A stretch of 64,000 nucleotides of DNA, from positions 572,623,281 to 572,687,280 of the forward strand of contig CM061142.1 of NCBI GenBank assembly GCA_030789695.1. The letters are read 5' to 3'. Source of the DNA: Scilla litardierei (taxonomy: Eukaryota; Streptophyta; Magnoliopsida; Asparagales; Asparagaceae). Position 1 is the stretch's first letter; every line of letters starts with the position of its first letter. This document shows positions 25,590 to 38,306 of this stretch, in pieces. The notes beneath the pieces were generated by a model, which had not been told where the DNA came from, searched no databases, and saw only the letters and a list, made by a program, of their open reading frames with translations. Made by a program: the position numbers and the translations under genes.

Positions 25590-25965
25590 TTGAGCCTACG
25601 CCGCAGCTTGGGAGAGAGTATCATGGGGGAGGAGCCACACCTACATTTGGGGATCAGGCGAAGCGACACCAAACACCAAGGGAACAAATTGCGAGATTCA
25701 CCCAGCTTGATGGTAAAACTCTCTAGCAAGCCTGGGAGAGATTCAACAGATTGGTGGATGGACTGTCGAAGCATGGGGTCAACACATTTTGGCTCCTGTG
25801 TTTCTTCAGTGGAGGACTGCATGTTGACCTGCAGGAGTTCATGACAAGAATGAATGGAGGCCAATTATTTGACATGCCGCCGGAAGCAGCTTGGAAGTAC
25901 ATGGAATCTGTTGCTGTGTCTTACGCATCATCGACAGTCTGCACTACGGAAAGTAACTTATCTAA
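25590..25965 (+). pseudogene. Athila-like gag capsid fragment
   Basis: Across two neighbouring frames the plus strand reads REQIARFTQLDGKTL, a stop, then QAWERFNRLVDGLSKHGVN, LCFFSGGLHVDLQEFM and MPPEAAWKYMESVAVSYAS. The LYEAWERF...HG...FYNGL...GG.....P.EA...IE.MA pattern is typical of the Gag of Athila and related elements. One stop replaces the residue before QAWERF. The fragment ends at the LTR that starts at 26014. It is a dead remnant. Confidence 0.65.
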
Positions 25966-26013
25966 CCTACAGTTTAAAATTTTTAATATGAGTTCCTCCC
26001 CCCATGCAGGTAC

Positions 26014-27762
26014 TGTTCGGGTCCCCGCAAGTGCACGAGTGTCGATAGCTTTGTAGTATAGTATAGGTTGTCAATCCACGGGGAAGGCGATTGGTACGGG
26101 CCTTGGGCTATGGTTCAGAGTGGTGTGACTGTGTTGGTTGTGGGGTGCATCCAAGGTTTTGTCATGGTTATCTCTTATGATTACTATCAAATAAAGGAAA
26201 GCTAGGGCGCCAGGAGTCACCACTAGGATCGTTGAGTGTCGATGCTAGGTCATAATCCTTAGGTTGGATTTGGTTCTTAGGATGAGATTGTCGCATCTTA
26301 TATGTGAAATCATAGCCAACTATCGTTGAACTACTCGTCTACTGTATCACGTGCTTAGCCCCACCATCGTGGATGGCCTCGCATGTGACACATGCATTAC
26401 AATCGACAAGTAATTCCCAATCTCCACTCATGTCACTATCGTGAGTTAGAGTTTCGATCCATGATGTGATGGCTCTTATTGATGGTACTATCGTAAATCA
26501 TCTATTATGGATATAGGGCATTGGTGGAAACCCGTAAAGTGTGTGCCACTATCGTGGATCACAACCCCTAAGGGAATCCATTAATGACCCAAATCAAGCC
26601 TATATGACAATCTCTAGGGCAATTGTCACTATCACAGATCACAAATCCTAGATGAGAACCTCATAAACTTGGTTGGATCAATCACATCACACCCCTAATC
26701 ACCAATCTAACCTAAAAATCATGGGTTTAGCATCTAAACCTTAAAATCCTAGGGCTCATCCATTAGCCCTAGATGAAACTACTCACTAACCATGGTAAAA
26801 ATAAGGAAAATAATGAAAATAATGGGATTAAACATCATAGCAGCAATTAATAATCAAAAACAAGATAAATAAGGAAGAAAATTATACCAAACCAAGAGAA
26901 CACAGAAATCTATTGAAGAGCTTGAAGAACCCAACAAGAATCTAAGATTACAAGCTCCAACTCCTTCCAAAACATTAATACTTGCTCAAGAGAATTAGCG
27001 GTTGCTCAAAAACGAAATAAAACACAGTTTTTAATTCCTCTCCAAACCTAGGAAAGTCATTTTGTTTTTATACATGTGGGTTTGGACCCAATAAAACAAA
27101 AGAAATACCCAAATCGAGCAAATCTCGCAGCTGGCGACCCGCCCAACTCGATCGAGTGACCTTGTCACTCGGTCCGAGTTGGGATACAGCTTCGTTAAAC
27201 CTTCAACTGAACACTTAGTTTTTAATCTGAAATAGTACCCACTCGGTCCGAGTGGCAAGTCCACTCAGTCAAGTTCAGAGTGTCGAATTTGGCTTGAAAA
27301 ACATCATGTTGTCTGAATTTTTACCCGACCGAGTGGCAATGCACTTGGTCAGAGTGGATTTCTTACTCTTCCGTCGCTAAGTGTTCTTCTTTAACTTCTT
27401 TCCACCTTACCCACTCGGACCGAGTGGGATTGCCACTCGGACCGAGTGGTCTGGAAATGCTGATAGAGTGGGAAGCTCATCTCTTTGCTCCTCTTCTTCT
27501 CCTTCCTTCCTCTTCTTCTCCTCAAATCTTCTTCTCCACCAATTCAAGTACATATCATGCCATGCCATCAATGCTCTGTCTATCTCGGATGTGCACATAG
27601 CTCTGTTTTGCTCCAAATCACCTCGAAACTCCTGAAAATGAAATAGAAGCTCCAAAAATCATATAATCCAATAAACGATCGATAGATCGATAAAAACGAG
27701 TTTCGAGCGATCAAAATGATATGAAATGATGAGATAAAAGTATAGAAAATATGGACACATCA
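26014..27762 (-). mobile_element. 3' LTR of a second gypsy-type element, minus strand
   Basis: On the minus strand it starts TGATGTGTCCATATTTTC and ends GTGCACTTGCGGGGACCCGA then ACA. Both are common ends of plant Athila-like LTRs. A TATA-like TGTATAAAAACAAAATG lies on the minus strand near 27063-27079. The sequence before the start (27763-27781) is a polypurine tract, which marks this as a 3' LTR. No target duplication was found because the other end is missing. Confidence 0.65.
27140..27455. repeat. Cluster of palindromic 17-mers (CCACTCGGACCGAGTGG type)
   Basis: Perfect or near-perfect copies of a dyad lie near 27141, 27168, 27239, 27329, 27411 and 27431. The best form is CCACTCGG-A-CCGAGTGG. 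They sit upstream of the TATA box on the element strand, so they are in the regulatory (U3) part of the LTR. Confidence 0.75.
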
Positions 27763-28376
27763 ATATCCTCCAAGCTTACCTCTTACTCATTCTCGAGGAA
27801 GACGAATAAAAAGCTCGCCGGAGAATAAAAATAATAAAGTGGAAAAAGGAGGTCAAAGCTAAGAAAGAGCGACTAAATCATCTCCTCATCTCATAAGCAC
27901 GCGACAACACTTCAACTAAGCAATTAAAAGCACACGACTCACATGAATAGCATCGAGTCTAGAATCGATTATATAACATGGATTTCCAATGAATGGAGAG
28001 AACTCGATATCGAATATATGATATGAAATTAGAGAAAAATTCTTATTATAGCTTACTAGCTAATATACTAAATCCACAATTTGAATTCAAGTCTCCACAA
28101 CTCATTCTCTATCCAGCGTATAATATTATCATCAATCTTTCAGGCAGGCAAGATAAATTATTTAATTGATTTTCATAAACGAAGATAGTAAATTCAATTG
28201 AATTTGGAAATCGCCACACTAAACCCTTTCGTGAATCCTAGAAATCTCCAACCTTGCCATGTCCTTATTCTATATAGAAAATGGGGTAGAGACGTGGGAT
28301 TTTTTTTTCTTTTTACAATTTTTTGGCTATTTTTTCTTTTTCGTTTTTCTTTTTATTTATATACACGAGATAACTC
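27763..28376 (-). mobile_element. Polypurine tract and 3' internal end of that gypsy-type element
   Basis: The minus strand reads GAGAATGAGTAAGAGG, then TAAGCTTGGAGGATAT directly before the LTR. The CTCGAG...AAG...TTGGGGGA arrangement before TTGATGTGTCC is a common plant gypsy 3' end. The rest is AT-rich, without a readable gene, and ends in a (TA)n tract. Confidence 0.55.
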
Positions 28377-28392
28377 TATATATATATATATA

Positions 28393-28895
<503 letters not shown>

Positions 28896-28900
28896 TATAT

Positions 28901-29066
28901 AGAATAATGGCTATCATACGCCATATGAGAGCCTCTCTCATACGCCCTCTCACATAAAATACCCAAGTACATGCCCACATGGGCTTGTACTTGGTTGTAC
29001 TTGGTTGCTTTATATGAGAGGGCGTATGAGGGAGGCTCTCATATTGCGTATGATAGCCATTATTCT
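28901..29066. mobile_element. Inverted-repeat MITE M2
   Basis: AGAATAATGGCTATCATACG at 28901 is inverted at 29047-29066. The arms run about 57 bases with few mismatches (GAGAGCCTC and GAGGGAGGCTCTC blocks). The short centre has a partial direct repeat, CTTGTACTTGGTTGTACTTG. TA-rich DNA flanks it. Confidence 0.85.
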
Positions 29067-29078
29067 CATATATATATG

Positions 29079-29443
29079 CAAATCTTCATGTTAGAACATT
29101 TCGCACCGTGCGAAATGATTTTTAGTTTTTTTTTGAAATTTTTTTTCAAAAAATCTTTTTTCCACCTTCATCATATGTTGTTATACCCCCCTCAAAAATA
29201 ATCAATGAGAAATAATGTCGTTTGGCCTTCGATCAAGGCATTTCATCAAATTCGCACGTTTTGAGACCGTTAAATTTGTAACGGGTGGATGGGTGCTCTA
29301 ATCTCCAATGGGTTCACCCATTATTTACCCTGGGGTATATAATTGTATGGATTAAACATCAAAAAAAATTTCAAAAAAAAATTTCAAAAAATAAAAAAAT
29401 GTTTAGCACATTGCAAAAACCATTTTTTTCGCACATGAAGATC

Positions 29444-29445
<2 letters not shown>
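29079..29445. mobile_element. Inverted-repeat MITE M3
   Basis: The left end GCAAATCTTCATGT matches the inverse of the right end ACATGAAGATCGC. Long A/T blocks (TTTTTTTTGAAATTTT and its inverse) pair inside, more diverged than in M1 and M2. It is flanked by TATATATA on the left and a long (TA)n on the right. Confidence 0.7.

Positions 29446-29446
<1 letters not shown>

Positions 29447-29514
<68 letters not shown>
29447..29514. repeat. (TA)n microsatellite right of M3
   Basis: About 33 TA units, ending where a CACTATAAAGGAGAGC sequence begins. Confidence 0.97.
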
Positions 29515-29518
<4 letters not shown>

Positions 29519-32500
29519 TATAAAGGAGAGCATATTTTGAATTTTGTCCCAGTCATATGTCCAGTCATAAGTTTATTTGTCCCAGTCACCAATAACGGCC
29601 TGGATTCACTCTACAGAATGGCCAGGATGAAGCCACGTAAGCATGGGTCCCACAGGCAAGAGAGAGCTGAAAAAATTGTACCGCAGCCCCACACTCTCCA
29701 ACGCACGCACAGCTCTCGGTGAAATGGGGGGAAACTCGAAATTTTGGGGGGGAAGCCCTCACAGGTCGAATTTTAGGGAGGAAAAGACCTCACGGATCTG
29801 TAAAGATTGGACTTCTTCGCAGCAACTAAAGAAATTCAAGCCTTCTTCTGCAAACACACGCTTGGTCTTCTTCTCCAAACACACGCTCGAAATTTTGGGC
29901 GGACCAACGGCGCTATTCTCAAGCTCAGGTTTGTCTCTCGGAAGACCTTAACCTTAATATTTTGTCCAATATCGGAAGAAGCATGGGTTCAATTTATCTT
30001 AATTTTGATATTTGAAATGTTTTTGATTACTCTAACCCTAACTTCAAGTTTGGTACAGAAGTGGATGAAACCATATATCATGCCATGATAAATTAGTAAA
30101 AATTTGAACATTAATTGGTTTGGGGCTTCGATAGTTTAAATCCGTTAGGATTTCATCTCACTCTGTTATTGTTTTGTTCAATAATGTTTGAAATTTGGAA
30201 TTTCATTTATAACAGAAACATCATCAATTTTTCTGATCATTTTACTTTAATTATCAGTTGATTTCTTTCATCCGATTCTTATCAGAGGGAATAGTTGTAA
30301 CGCTTGATAAATGCAGTGTGCTGCTGCCAGTTCCGCTTATAGTCTGCCCCCAATCCCCAGGTACTTGATTAGTTCTTCAAATCGTATTAATGTATACGGT
30401 TGTTTGCTTTTGGCACCCGATGTAACTATTCCCTTTAACTACTGCATGGAAGTTGTGAGGAAGCCGTCTTGATATAGGGGAAGAGCATGTATGTTATTTG
30501 TTGTTCTTCACCTGGATGTTCTAAAAACATGATTTTGTGTGTTGGGTAATGTTCAAAATTTGATTTTTGGTGTGGTTTTGATTGAGGTTTGAAGGTTCGG
30601 CCTTGATCTGGGGGAAGAGCAGGTATGCTATTAGATTTTCAGTATTTCTTTATCTAGATGGTCTAAAAACATGATTCAAATTGAGGTTTAGGTTAAATTA
30701 GGGTTTTCTTTCGGGCGATCATTCATATATTTTAATTTAATCTTTGTTTGAAACCACAGGACCTAAAAGAAAGCGAAGACGAATCCAATGGCGAAGAGTT
30801 CATTCAAGTTGGAGCACCCTATCAGTCTGTGCCCTCTTCCCAAATTAAAGTTTTTAAATAATTTGAAATTTTCGTTATGAATTTTTTATATAAGCATAAC
30901 TGCTATGTGTATATTTGCTGGATTTAAAAGTAATTTATTTAGAGTTCTTCATTTGAAACATGAAAAGTAGGTACTTATTGTGTAAATTCTGGTACAAATT
31001 TAAGTAGTTTTTGTATTGCTTTGGACTGATTTTTTTTTGAGGTTTTTTTGGTTTTCCACAAGTCTTCCTACTATAATGGATTTTGTTATGGTGCAGAGCA
31101 TTACGCTTGCATTTGAGTTTGTTTGCGACATATAATCATCATTTCCTTGAACCTGTTTTGTGCTTTGTCCTTAGATGACGAAAATGTTTTGGTTAGAATT
31201 TGATAATTATTACATACAATGTTGTTTGTTATAAGGGAATTGCATTCTTATTTTACATGTGAAGTAAGTCTGTAGAACTTGGCTAATGTATGCCTTTCAA
31301 AATATAAGAGCACATTCTTTATTGATGGTATATCAACTTGGAAGAAAATTTTTGGGTTTTATGTGAAACCCATTTTAAGGAAGCAATCAAAGGGCAAAAA
31401 GAATAAAAAAATCACAACTTTATGAAAAAGTCTGGGTTTTATGCTTGATCTTTCTTCCGATTTTAAAACTGGTAATTTGCTGGTTTCTTCTTATATGAGA
31501 TTGGGATAAGGAAAAATCTAAATTTTTCATCAATTTCTTTTTGCTTTAAATTTTATTTCATGTAAGAATTGAATGGATCGAAGAGTAGAAAGGAGATGAT
31601 CTGTAAAAATCATTTCCGAGATGTGCAAGAGGAATGATTAATGTGTTTGATTTGAGTATTGGCATGGATGGAAGTAGGCAACTCAAAGATACAGCTTATA
31701 GAGATGGTATTTTCCAAAACTTCAATTCTGTTTGTTTTATTCAAAAATTTTGCAGTGATGGCTTTTGTATGATCTGCATTTATTTCGGGTTTTATGTGAA
31801 ACCCATTTTTAGGAAGCAATCAAAGGGCAAACAGAAAGAAAAATCAAACTTTCTGTAGTATTCTGGATTGATCCTAGGCTTTAACAATGATGCCAGTTGT
31901 TCGGTCATAAATGCATGATCTTTCTTCTGATTTTAAAATTGGTAATTTGTTGGTTTTTAACTTACATGAGATTGTGACAATGAAAAATGTAATATTTTTC
32001 ATCAATTTCTTCTTTTTTTGCTTTAAAATTTTATTTCAGGTGAGAAATGAATGGACCGTAGAGTAAAAAGGGAGGTGATCTTCAAAAAATCATTTCGGGT
32101 ATGTGCAAGAGGAATGATTAATGTGTTTGATTTGAGTTGGGTGGAAGCAGGCAGCTCAGTGATAAAACTCATAGAGATGGTATTTTCTAAAACTTCAAAT
32201 CCTGTTTTTTATTCAAAAATTTTAAAGTGATGGCTTTTGTATGATGTGCATTTATTTTGGTTTTAGGTGAAACCTATTTTTAGGAAGCAAACAAAGGGCA
32301 AAAAGAAAAAAATCACAACTTTCTGCAATAGTCTGTATTGATCCCAGGCTTTAACAATGATGCCAGTTGTTCGGCCATAAATGTGTGATGTTTCTTCTGA
32401 TTTTAAAACTGGTAGTTTTCTATTTTTCTTCTAGCAGGAGATTGTATATAAGGAAAAATCTAATTTTTTCATCAATTTCTTTTTTTTGCTTGAAATTTTT

Positions 32501-33233
32501 TATTTCAGGGGAGAAATGAATGGATCGAATGGTAAATTGGAGATGATCTACAAAAATCATTTCCGAGATGTGTAGAGGAATGATTAATGTGTTTGATTTG
32601 AGTACTAGCATGGGTGAAAGCAGGTATTTCACTGAAAAAGCTCATAGAGATGGTTTTTTTCCAAAACTTCAAATTATATTTGTTTTATTTAAAAACTTTA
32701 AAGTCCGGCTTTTGTATGATCTACTATGTCTCTACATTCTTTGAATGTTGTTGCTTTTGGTTGGGCTAGAATTTGGAAACATTGGAGATGAGCTAATGTT
32801 GAAATTGACTGGAATTGATAGGACAGTGTGTTAGAACTACTTTTAGATTTCAATATTATAACGAATAAAGATTAAATGTATAGAAAAGATGCAAAAGATG
32901 CAAATCTTAAGCCCTAAGATAAATTTCTGGATGTATTATAGAATTCTTGGTACACTGAAGTTGAACATCTTAGTTCTAACTACTGATGTGTTTCTTGGAT
33001 CACTTTGTTGGAAATTAAGCCCCCAAGATTTACATCCATTAGTTTGTGATAGTTCAGTTCTTATTATTAATTATAGTCCTGGAAATCATTTTTCTAAAGC
33101 TTATCAGATTCGTGGCTTGAAGATCAAATCATGCATAATCCGTGAAGTAGGGGTTCTACTGCGGTGCTAGGTCCTTTAGTATTTGTCGTGTGTTTTTTCG
33201 AGTGCTGATGCTCAGACCCTGCTAGCCCGGGTG
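29515..33233. other. AT-rich region without a recognisable gene
   Basis: I see no open frame with a known domain. The start (ACTATAAAGGAGAGCATATT) resembles sequence at about 55217-55240, so both may be ends of one unclassified transposon family. A purine-rich block at 30757-30830 (near AGGACCTAAAAGAAAGCG) looks exon-like in composition but has no family I recognise. The tandem repeats at 31354-32720 occupy much of the rest. Confidence 0.4.
31354..32720. repeat. Three tandem copies of a 430-470 bp AT-rich unit
   Basis: Copies begin near 31354, 31787 and 32259 with GGTTTTATGTGAAACCCATT or a close form. Each also contains TTTTTCATCAATTTCTT, GAGAATGAATGGA-type and AGGAATGATTAATGTGTTTG blocks. 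The first lacks the ATGATGCCAGTTGTTCGG segment that copies 2 and 3 have. Reading frames are not conserved between copies. Confidence 0.88.
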
Positions 33234-34018
33234 AAGAGTGTAACGGCCTGTTTCTATCGTACCTTCTTCGTGCACGTGCTTTTGATCGTGCATGTGTTTA
33301 TTTTTGACTCTATTTGTTTTTGAACGTTTTTGTGTGATATGTTGACGTGATCGTCTCTGAAAGTATTAGATTGTGGAACAACTTTGGAACGACATATCTC
33401 GAGTCGTTCTTCAGCGATACTATCTTATTTGACGTGACGTCGCGACTCTCTGTTTTGACGCGAGACGTTTCTATTTTTAGTTTCGTCTCTCGACGTTGAA
33501 ATTTAGATCCGTCTTCTCCACTCTCTTTCTTTCATCGTCCCGAACACCCTATATTTATTTTACAATTTTTAGGCTTAATTTGACCTATTTTCCATTTATT
33601 TGAAAGTTTTAAATAATTTTAAAACCTATTTTTATAAGTGTTTTAATTATGATAAAATTCCTATATTATAATATCGTATTAAAGAATTTTTAGACCAAAT
33701 TTCAGAATTTTTGGCCGCACCCATCTTGCATGAAGGAGAGGAGAGTAAATTTATTTTAAATTAATTATTTTAATTATTTAATTACGATTTCTTAAACCCA
33801 AACCCAAACCCTAGCTCTAACCTATTTATATTAGCACTAGGCTAGGTTATTTTCGCATTACACAAACCCTAGCCGTCACAAAACCCTAAATCTTGCTTGC
33901 GACGATTCGTCGCAACTCCGTTCAGCCGCCGCTAGTGCCGACCGGAGCCAACCCCAGCATTTCCCCGTGCCCGACCGGCGCTCCCCTCCGCATCGCCCGC
34001 TTGCAGTGCTCCGCTGCA

Positions 34019-34044
34019 CCCCCCCCCCCCCCCCCCCCCCCCCC
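34019..34044. repeat. Poly(C) tract, 26 bases, in the 5' LTR
   Basis: An uninterrupted run of C, and therefore of G on the minus strand. It has 40 bases in the partner LTR. Confidence 0.95.
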
Positions 34045-35138
34045 GCTGTCGCCCGCTCCGACCGAGAGCATCGCTCGGTCAGACCGAGCGGCCGCTCCGC
34101 ACAGCCGCTTCGCCAGCACCGCTGCACCATCGTCGCACCCGCTAGCGCCCGACCGGTGGGTTCACCCGCTGCGACCGAGAGGCCGCCCCGCACCCGCGCT
34201 CCGCTCCGCTTCGTTGCAAGTTGCAACATTGCAACTTGGCCCGCTCCGCTGTGACCGACGGGATCCCTCAGTCTGACCGAGGGAATCCCTCGCACCGCAC
34301 CACGCCCCCTGCCTCCGCTGCTCTGTAACACGCCCGACCGAGAGCCCCTCTCGGTCTGACCGAGAGGAACCCCCGCACCGGCAGTGCACGACCGACGACC
34401 GTTCGTCGCAAGTTGGTTTCTCCCACACCAACTCCTGTGGTGGGCCCCCCAAGTCCTCCAGGGGTGATGTGGGTCCCCCATTGACCCCTAGCACTGCTGT
34501 GGGCCCCACTTGGGTGTGCTACTTCACGGATTTGCCATCTACGACGTTGCGACACGTCGTAGGCTTTCGTCGCAAGTTCCAGCTTTTGGAGAATCGTGCG
34601 AGGACCAGATCTGAAGCTGAGGAGTTCTCTGATCAGACACGACTTCCTATCTTCGACAAACTCCGGTTCAGGTTGGTTCACCGAAACTCGTAGAAACCCC
34701 CACAATAGCTGACTGAACCCTAAACTAAAAATCGTCAACTTGAACTAAAAGTTATTTCCAGCACCAGTAAAACGTTGTACAAATCTAGAAAATCGACGAA
34801 TGGACTTTGTTGACTGTGGACATAGGATAGATCGTCGATTAGGCTCAAACATCAAAAAGTGACTTTTGACGAATAGGATAGTCCCGTAACCTAGAAATGA
34901 ACCCTAATAGGATTTGATGAATTTGAGACCTGACACCATCACCGTGGCGATATTTCAGACAGACTTCCTTGGACGAGACGCTTGGACGAGACGCTTCGAG
35001 AGGACGACACACTCGCCATCGCAGGCAAGTGTATCCACTTGCACTTTTGGCCATGCTTAGGCCCTAGTTGGTTAGAATTGTTAACTGTGAACAAATAGAA
35101 CCGGACGTGAAATGATAGCGTCCGGGACGACTCCTAAC

Positions 35139-35167
35139 GGCTCAGACTTGACGACGAAGTCTGAGCC
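35139..35167. other. Conserved LTR hairpin A
   Basis: GGCTCAGACTT, loop GACGACG, AAGTCTGAGCC: a perfect 11-bp stem. The same structure occurs in the other LARD LTR (41823-41851), both Tekay LTRs and, with a compensatory change, the old LTR at 9464. Confidence 0.9.
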
Positions 35168-35269
35168 TGACAACAACAACTTTTGATGATGTAGGGCTAT
35201 CATGTGTGTGCGTGTGTGTGGACACCCTAGAATAACCCTTCCTGTCTTGTCACGTCACGTCCCGTCTTG

Positions 35270-35436
35270 CACAGCCCGCTGGGCAATAGGGCACTCTTGG
35301 AGTGATCCCTTGTACAGATTCACAGCCTGCGGGCAATAGGGTACTCTCTAAGCTAGAGAGTGATCCCTTATACGGATACACAGCCTGCGGGCAATAGGGC
35401 ACTCGCCAAGCTAGAGCGAGTGATCCCTTGTACTGG
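35270..35436. repeat. Three 51-61 bp tandem repeats in the LARD 5' LTR
   Basis: Copies begin CACAGCCTGCGGGCAATAGG (first copy a variant) and end AGTGATCCCTTGTAC. The later copies have a small hairpin such as CACTCGC and GCGAGTG. The partner array is at 41954-42122. Confidence 0.88.
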
Positions 35437-35771
35437 TGTCATGTCTTGTCTTGTCTTGGGGTTTGGAGTTCGGTTGAGCGTGCGCACGGCAAGAGGGTCT
35501 GATCCCCCTCGAACCATAAGGCGTGAACCCTTTCGTGTCTCACTTGTCTTGTCTTGCCTTGTTTCCATCACGTCCCGACTTGTCTTGACACCTGTAGGTT
35601 AGTCCCATAGTTGGTAGCACACGCTACGACTACTACTTGTTGCGTTTTAATTTCCTGCTGCGTTACTTCTGTTTGTTACTCAGTTATAACCCCAGCATAC
35701 TAATCAACCAGTAAACCGTTGTTTAAAGTTCGGTGTACTTGCAGTAAAGTCTAACCCTTCTTATAGACTTT

Positions 35772-35814
35772 ACCTGACGTACAGTTCCTTTCTTTTGGGT
35801 GTTGTACGTCAGGT
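35772..35814. other. Conserved LTR hairpin B
   Basis: ACCTGACGTACA pairs perfectly with TGTACGTCAGGT across a 19-base loop. The 3' LTR copy has lost part of its left arm (GCTAACGTACAG at 42459-42470). Confidence 0.88.
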
Positions 35815-36206
35815 GTTCTGCCAGAGTTCGTGGATGAGGCAGACTCACTGGAGTACGAGGAGCCGAGGACGTCGACCCAGAGTACGTGCCTGACGAGGAC
35901 CAGACCTTGAGGTCTTTTAGTCGCCACTTTCAGAGGTTACTACTTTCAGTTTTCTTTTAGATAGTTTGTTGCCACGCTTAGGCTTCTTTTTAGACTTTGT
36001 ACTTGTTGGATATTATATATCTAATTTAATGAATGCAACTTTCTTTCCGTACTTTCTGTTGTTTCGAACTATATTAATGCAAGAACCTGAAAATCTTTTA
36101 AAATGGTACCTCTACAGACGCTTATTGGGTCCGAGCTTCTCAGCTCTGGCCTAAGCGGGCCTTGTCACGCTTCGCTTCCGTCCATTTTGGGAAGCGGGGC
36201 GTGACA

Positions 36207-36233
36207 GGTTTTAGTGGTGGCCTATGCAGGTCT
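36207..36233 (+). other. Probable primer-binding region of the LARD element
   Basis: GGTTTTAGTGGTGGCCTATG follows the LTR. It is shared with the Tekay element and the old copy but is not the common tRNA-iMet site (TGGTATCAGAGC). A site starting at TGGTGGCC, some 8 bases in, is possible. The tRNA is not identified. Confidence 0.5.
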
Positions 36234-37735
36234 TGCAAAAGTTCGGAACAATAAAAGTACCGCATTCATTTAATATCCACGTACAAGTCTAAATTAGGTT
36301 TTCCCAGTCTTAGATGGTATGAAGACTTAGACATACACCCAGGTTTGATTGTCTGACGCCTTAGTTAAGATTTAGCCGTATCCGTCTTAGGATATCTTAG
36401 TAGCCTCTCCCTCCCTAGCTCTGACCAAATTAGATTTCTAGAGCCTTTCTTTTAGACGTTCGCTCGGGTCCATCGACTTCGGGCCCAGCAGAACGCAGCA
36501 TTGATTCTCTTAGGAACCTTTTCCTTAGATCCTGATATAGTCTAGTTCATTAGGAAGTCTTAGAGCTGAGTTATCCTAATCTTTAGACGACCTGATAATT
36601 AGAATCCCTGACTTCTGACGACTACCTGATCCTTACCCTTTCGTGTATCGACCGTCGAGTCCCATCGTAGCTTCGTGAATCGTATCCTAAGTGTGTAACC
36701 GGCATGCGATCATCTTTCTTTCCTCCCGATTCACGTGGTCGTTTCCTGACGATTATTGTAGATCCTTCGAATCTTTCTCTTTGTCAATTTTGCCTCCTCT
36801 AAAAGTATTTTCGAAATTCCTTATTCAGTTTCTTCGCTCAGCTTAATTTCTTAAAAACACCTATACTATATATTTCAAAATTCTTGTTTTTCGGTTGAGT
36901 TGAAATTCTTTCACTAATCTTGAAACCTCCCTGGTCGTAAAATTATTTTACTATCTCGTACCTGTTTTCAAATCGGCATTTTCATGTTTCAGTTTTAAAC
37001 CTCGTTATCAATTCTTTAATCCTATATATATATATATTACTTTTCTAAACTACAAAATTTTATTGCTAATCATTTACCGCACGTGCTTTTAGAATATTTT
37101 CTAAACCAAAGGGAACTTTAAATTCTTCTCGTATATGTATAAACAGCCTTATGTTCATTGTGCTCATACTTCAAGGATCTTTGTATAAACTTACTTTCAT
37201 TTGCAAAAAAAAAATCTCTACCTCATCCTACTTTTATTTCTTTTATTTCTTGTTTTCGAAACTCATTATTAAATTCTTCGCTCGGTTTAACTCCCTTGAA
37301 AACCCTTTATTATATATATATTTAAAATTTCTTGCTTTTCGGTTGAAAGTTCCTTCTTAGATTTTGAAATCTCCTTGGTCGTCAATTTGCAAGTTACTAT
37401 CTGGTAATTATTTCAAATCGGTATCTTTCATATTTTCATTTTAAAAAAAACCGTGTTAACATTTTGATAATTCAAATTATATTTTCTGGGCTACAAGATC
37501 TATTTCTAAATCACTTACCATGCATACTTTTAAAATATTTTCTAAACTAGGGGGAACTTCAATTATCTTATCATTATTATTATATCTGTTCTATGTTCCT
37601 CGTGACCACCTTTCAAAATCTTTGTGTAAACTTATTTTCAGTTGCAAAACAATTGTTTTCCACCCTACCCATCCTTCCTTCGTCTTACTTTTTCCAAAAT
37701 TTTAAAAATTCTACCATCTGCTCACTTCCTCCTAC

Positions 37736-37737
<2 letters not shown>

Positions 37738-37769
<32 letters not shown>
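37738..37769. repeat. (TA)n tract left of M4
   Basis: About 16 TA units directly before the inverted-repeat element. Confidence 0.95.

Positions 37770-38306
<537 letters not shown>

Larger units (their letters stand above)
24972..26013 (+). mobile_element. Athila-like internal region, 5' part, truncated
   Basis: It follows the LTR fragment with a decayed primer site, leader and gag relics. It ends abruptly at 26013 where the next LTR begins. Confidence 0.6.
33239..36206 (+). repeat. 5' LTR of the LARD element
   Basis: It starts TGTAACGGCC and ends GGGGCGTGACA. A telomere-box-like AAACCCTA occurs at 33805-33812, and CCTATTTATATTAG (33821-33834) is a possible TATA box. If that is right, over 2.3 kb of LTR is transcribed leader. 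The last 55 bases fold into an imperfect hairpin from GTCACGC and GCGTGAC. Confidence 0.93.

Noticed and set aside
29515..29540. CACTA transposon end (CACTATAAAGGAG)
   Set aside because: The CACTA pentamer abuts a TA tract and no inverted partner or 3-bp duplication was found. The match is too short.
33790..33900. Telomere-like sequence (AAACCCTA motifs)
   Set aside because: Only isolated or imperfect units (CCCAAACCCAAACCCTAG) are present. It is better seen as telo-box-like promoter motifs in the LTR.
33876..34481. 201-codon minus-strand frame in the LARD LTR (191 codons in the other LTR)
   Set aside because: It runs through the poly(C/G) tract as poly-Gly and changes length with it. GC-rich LTR sequence easily stays open.
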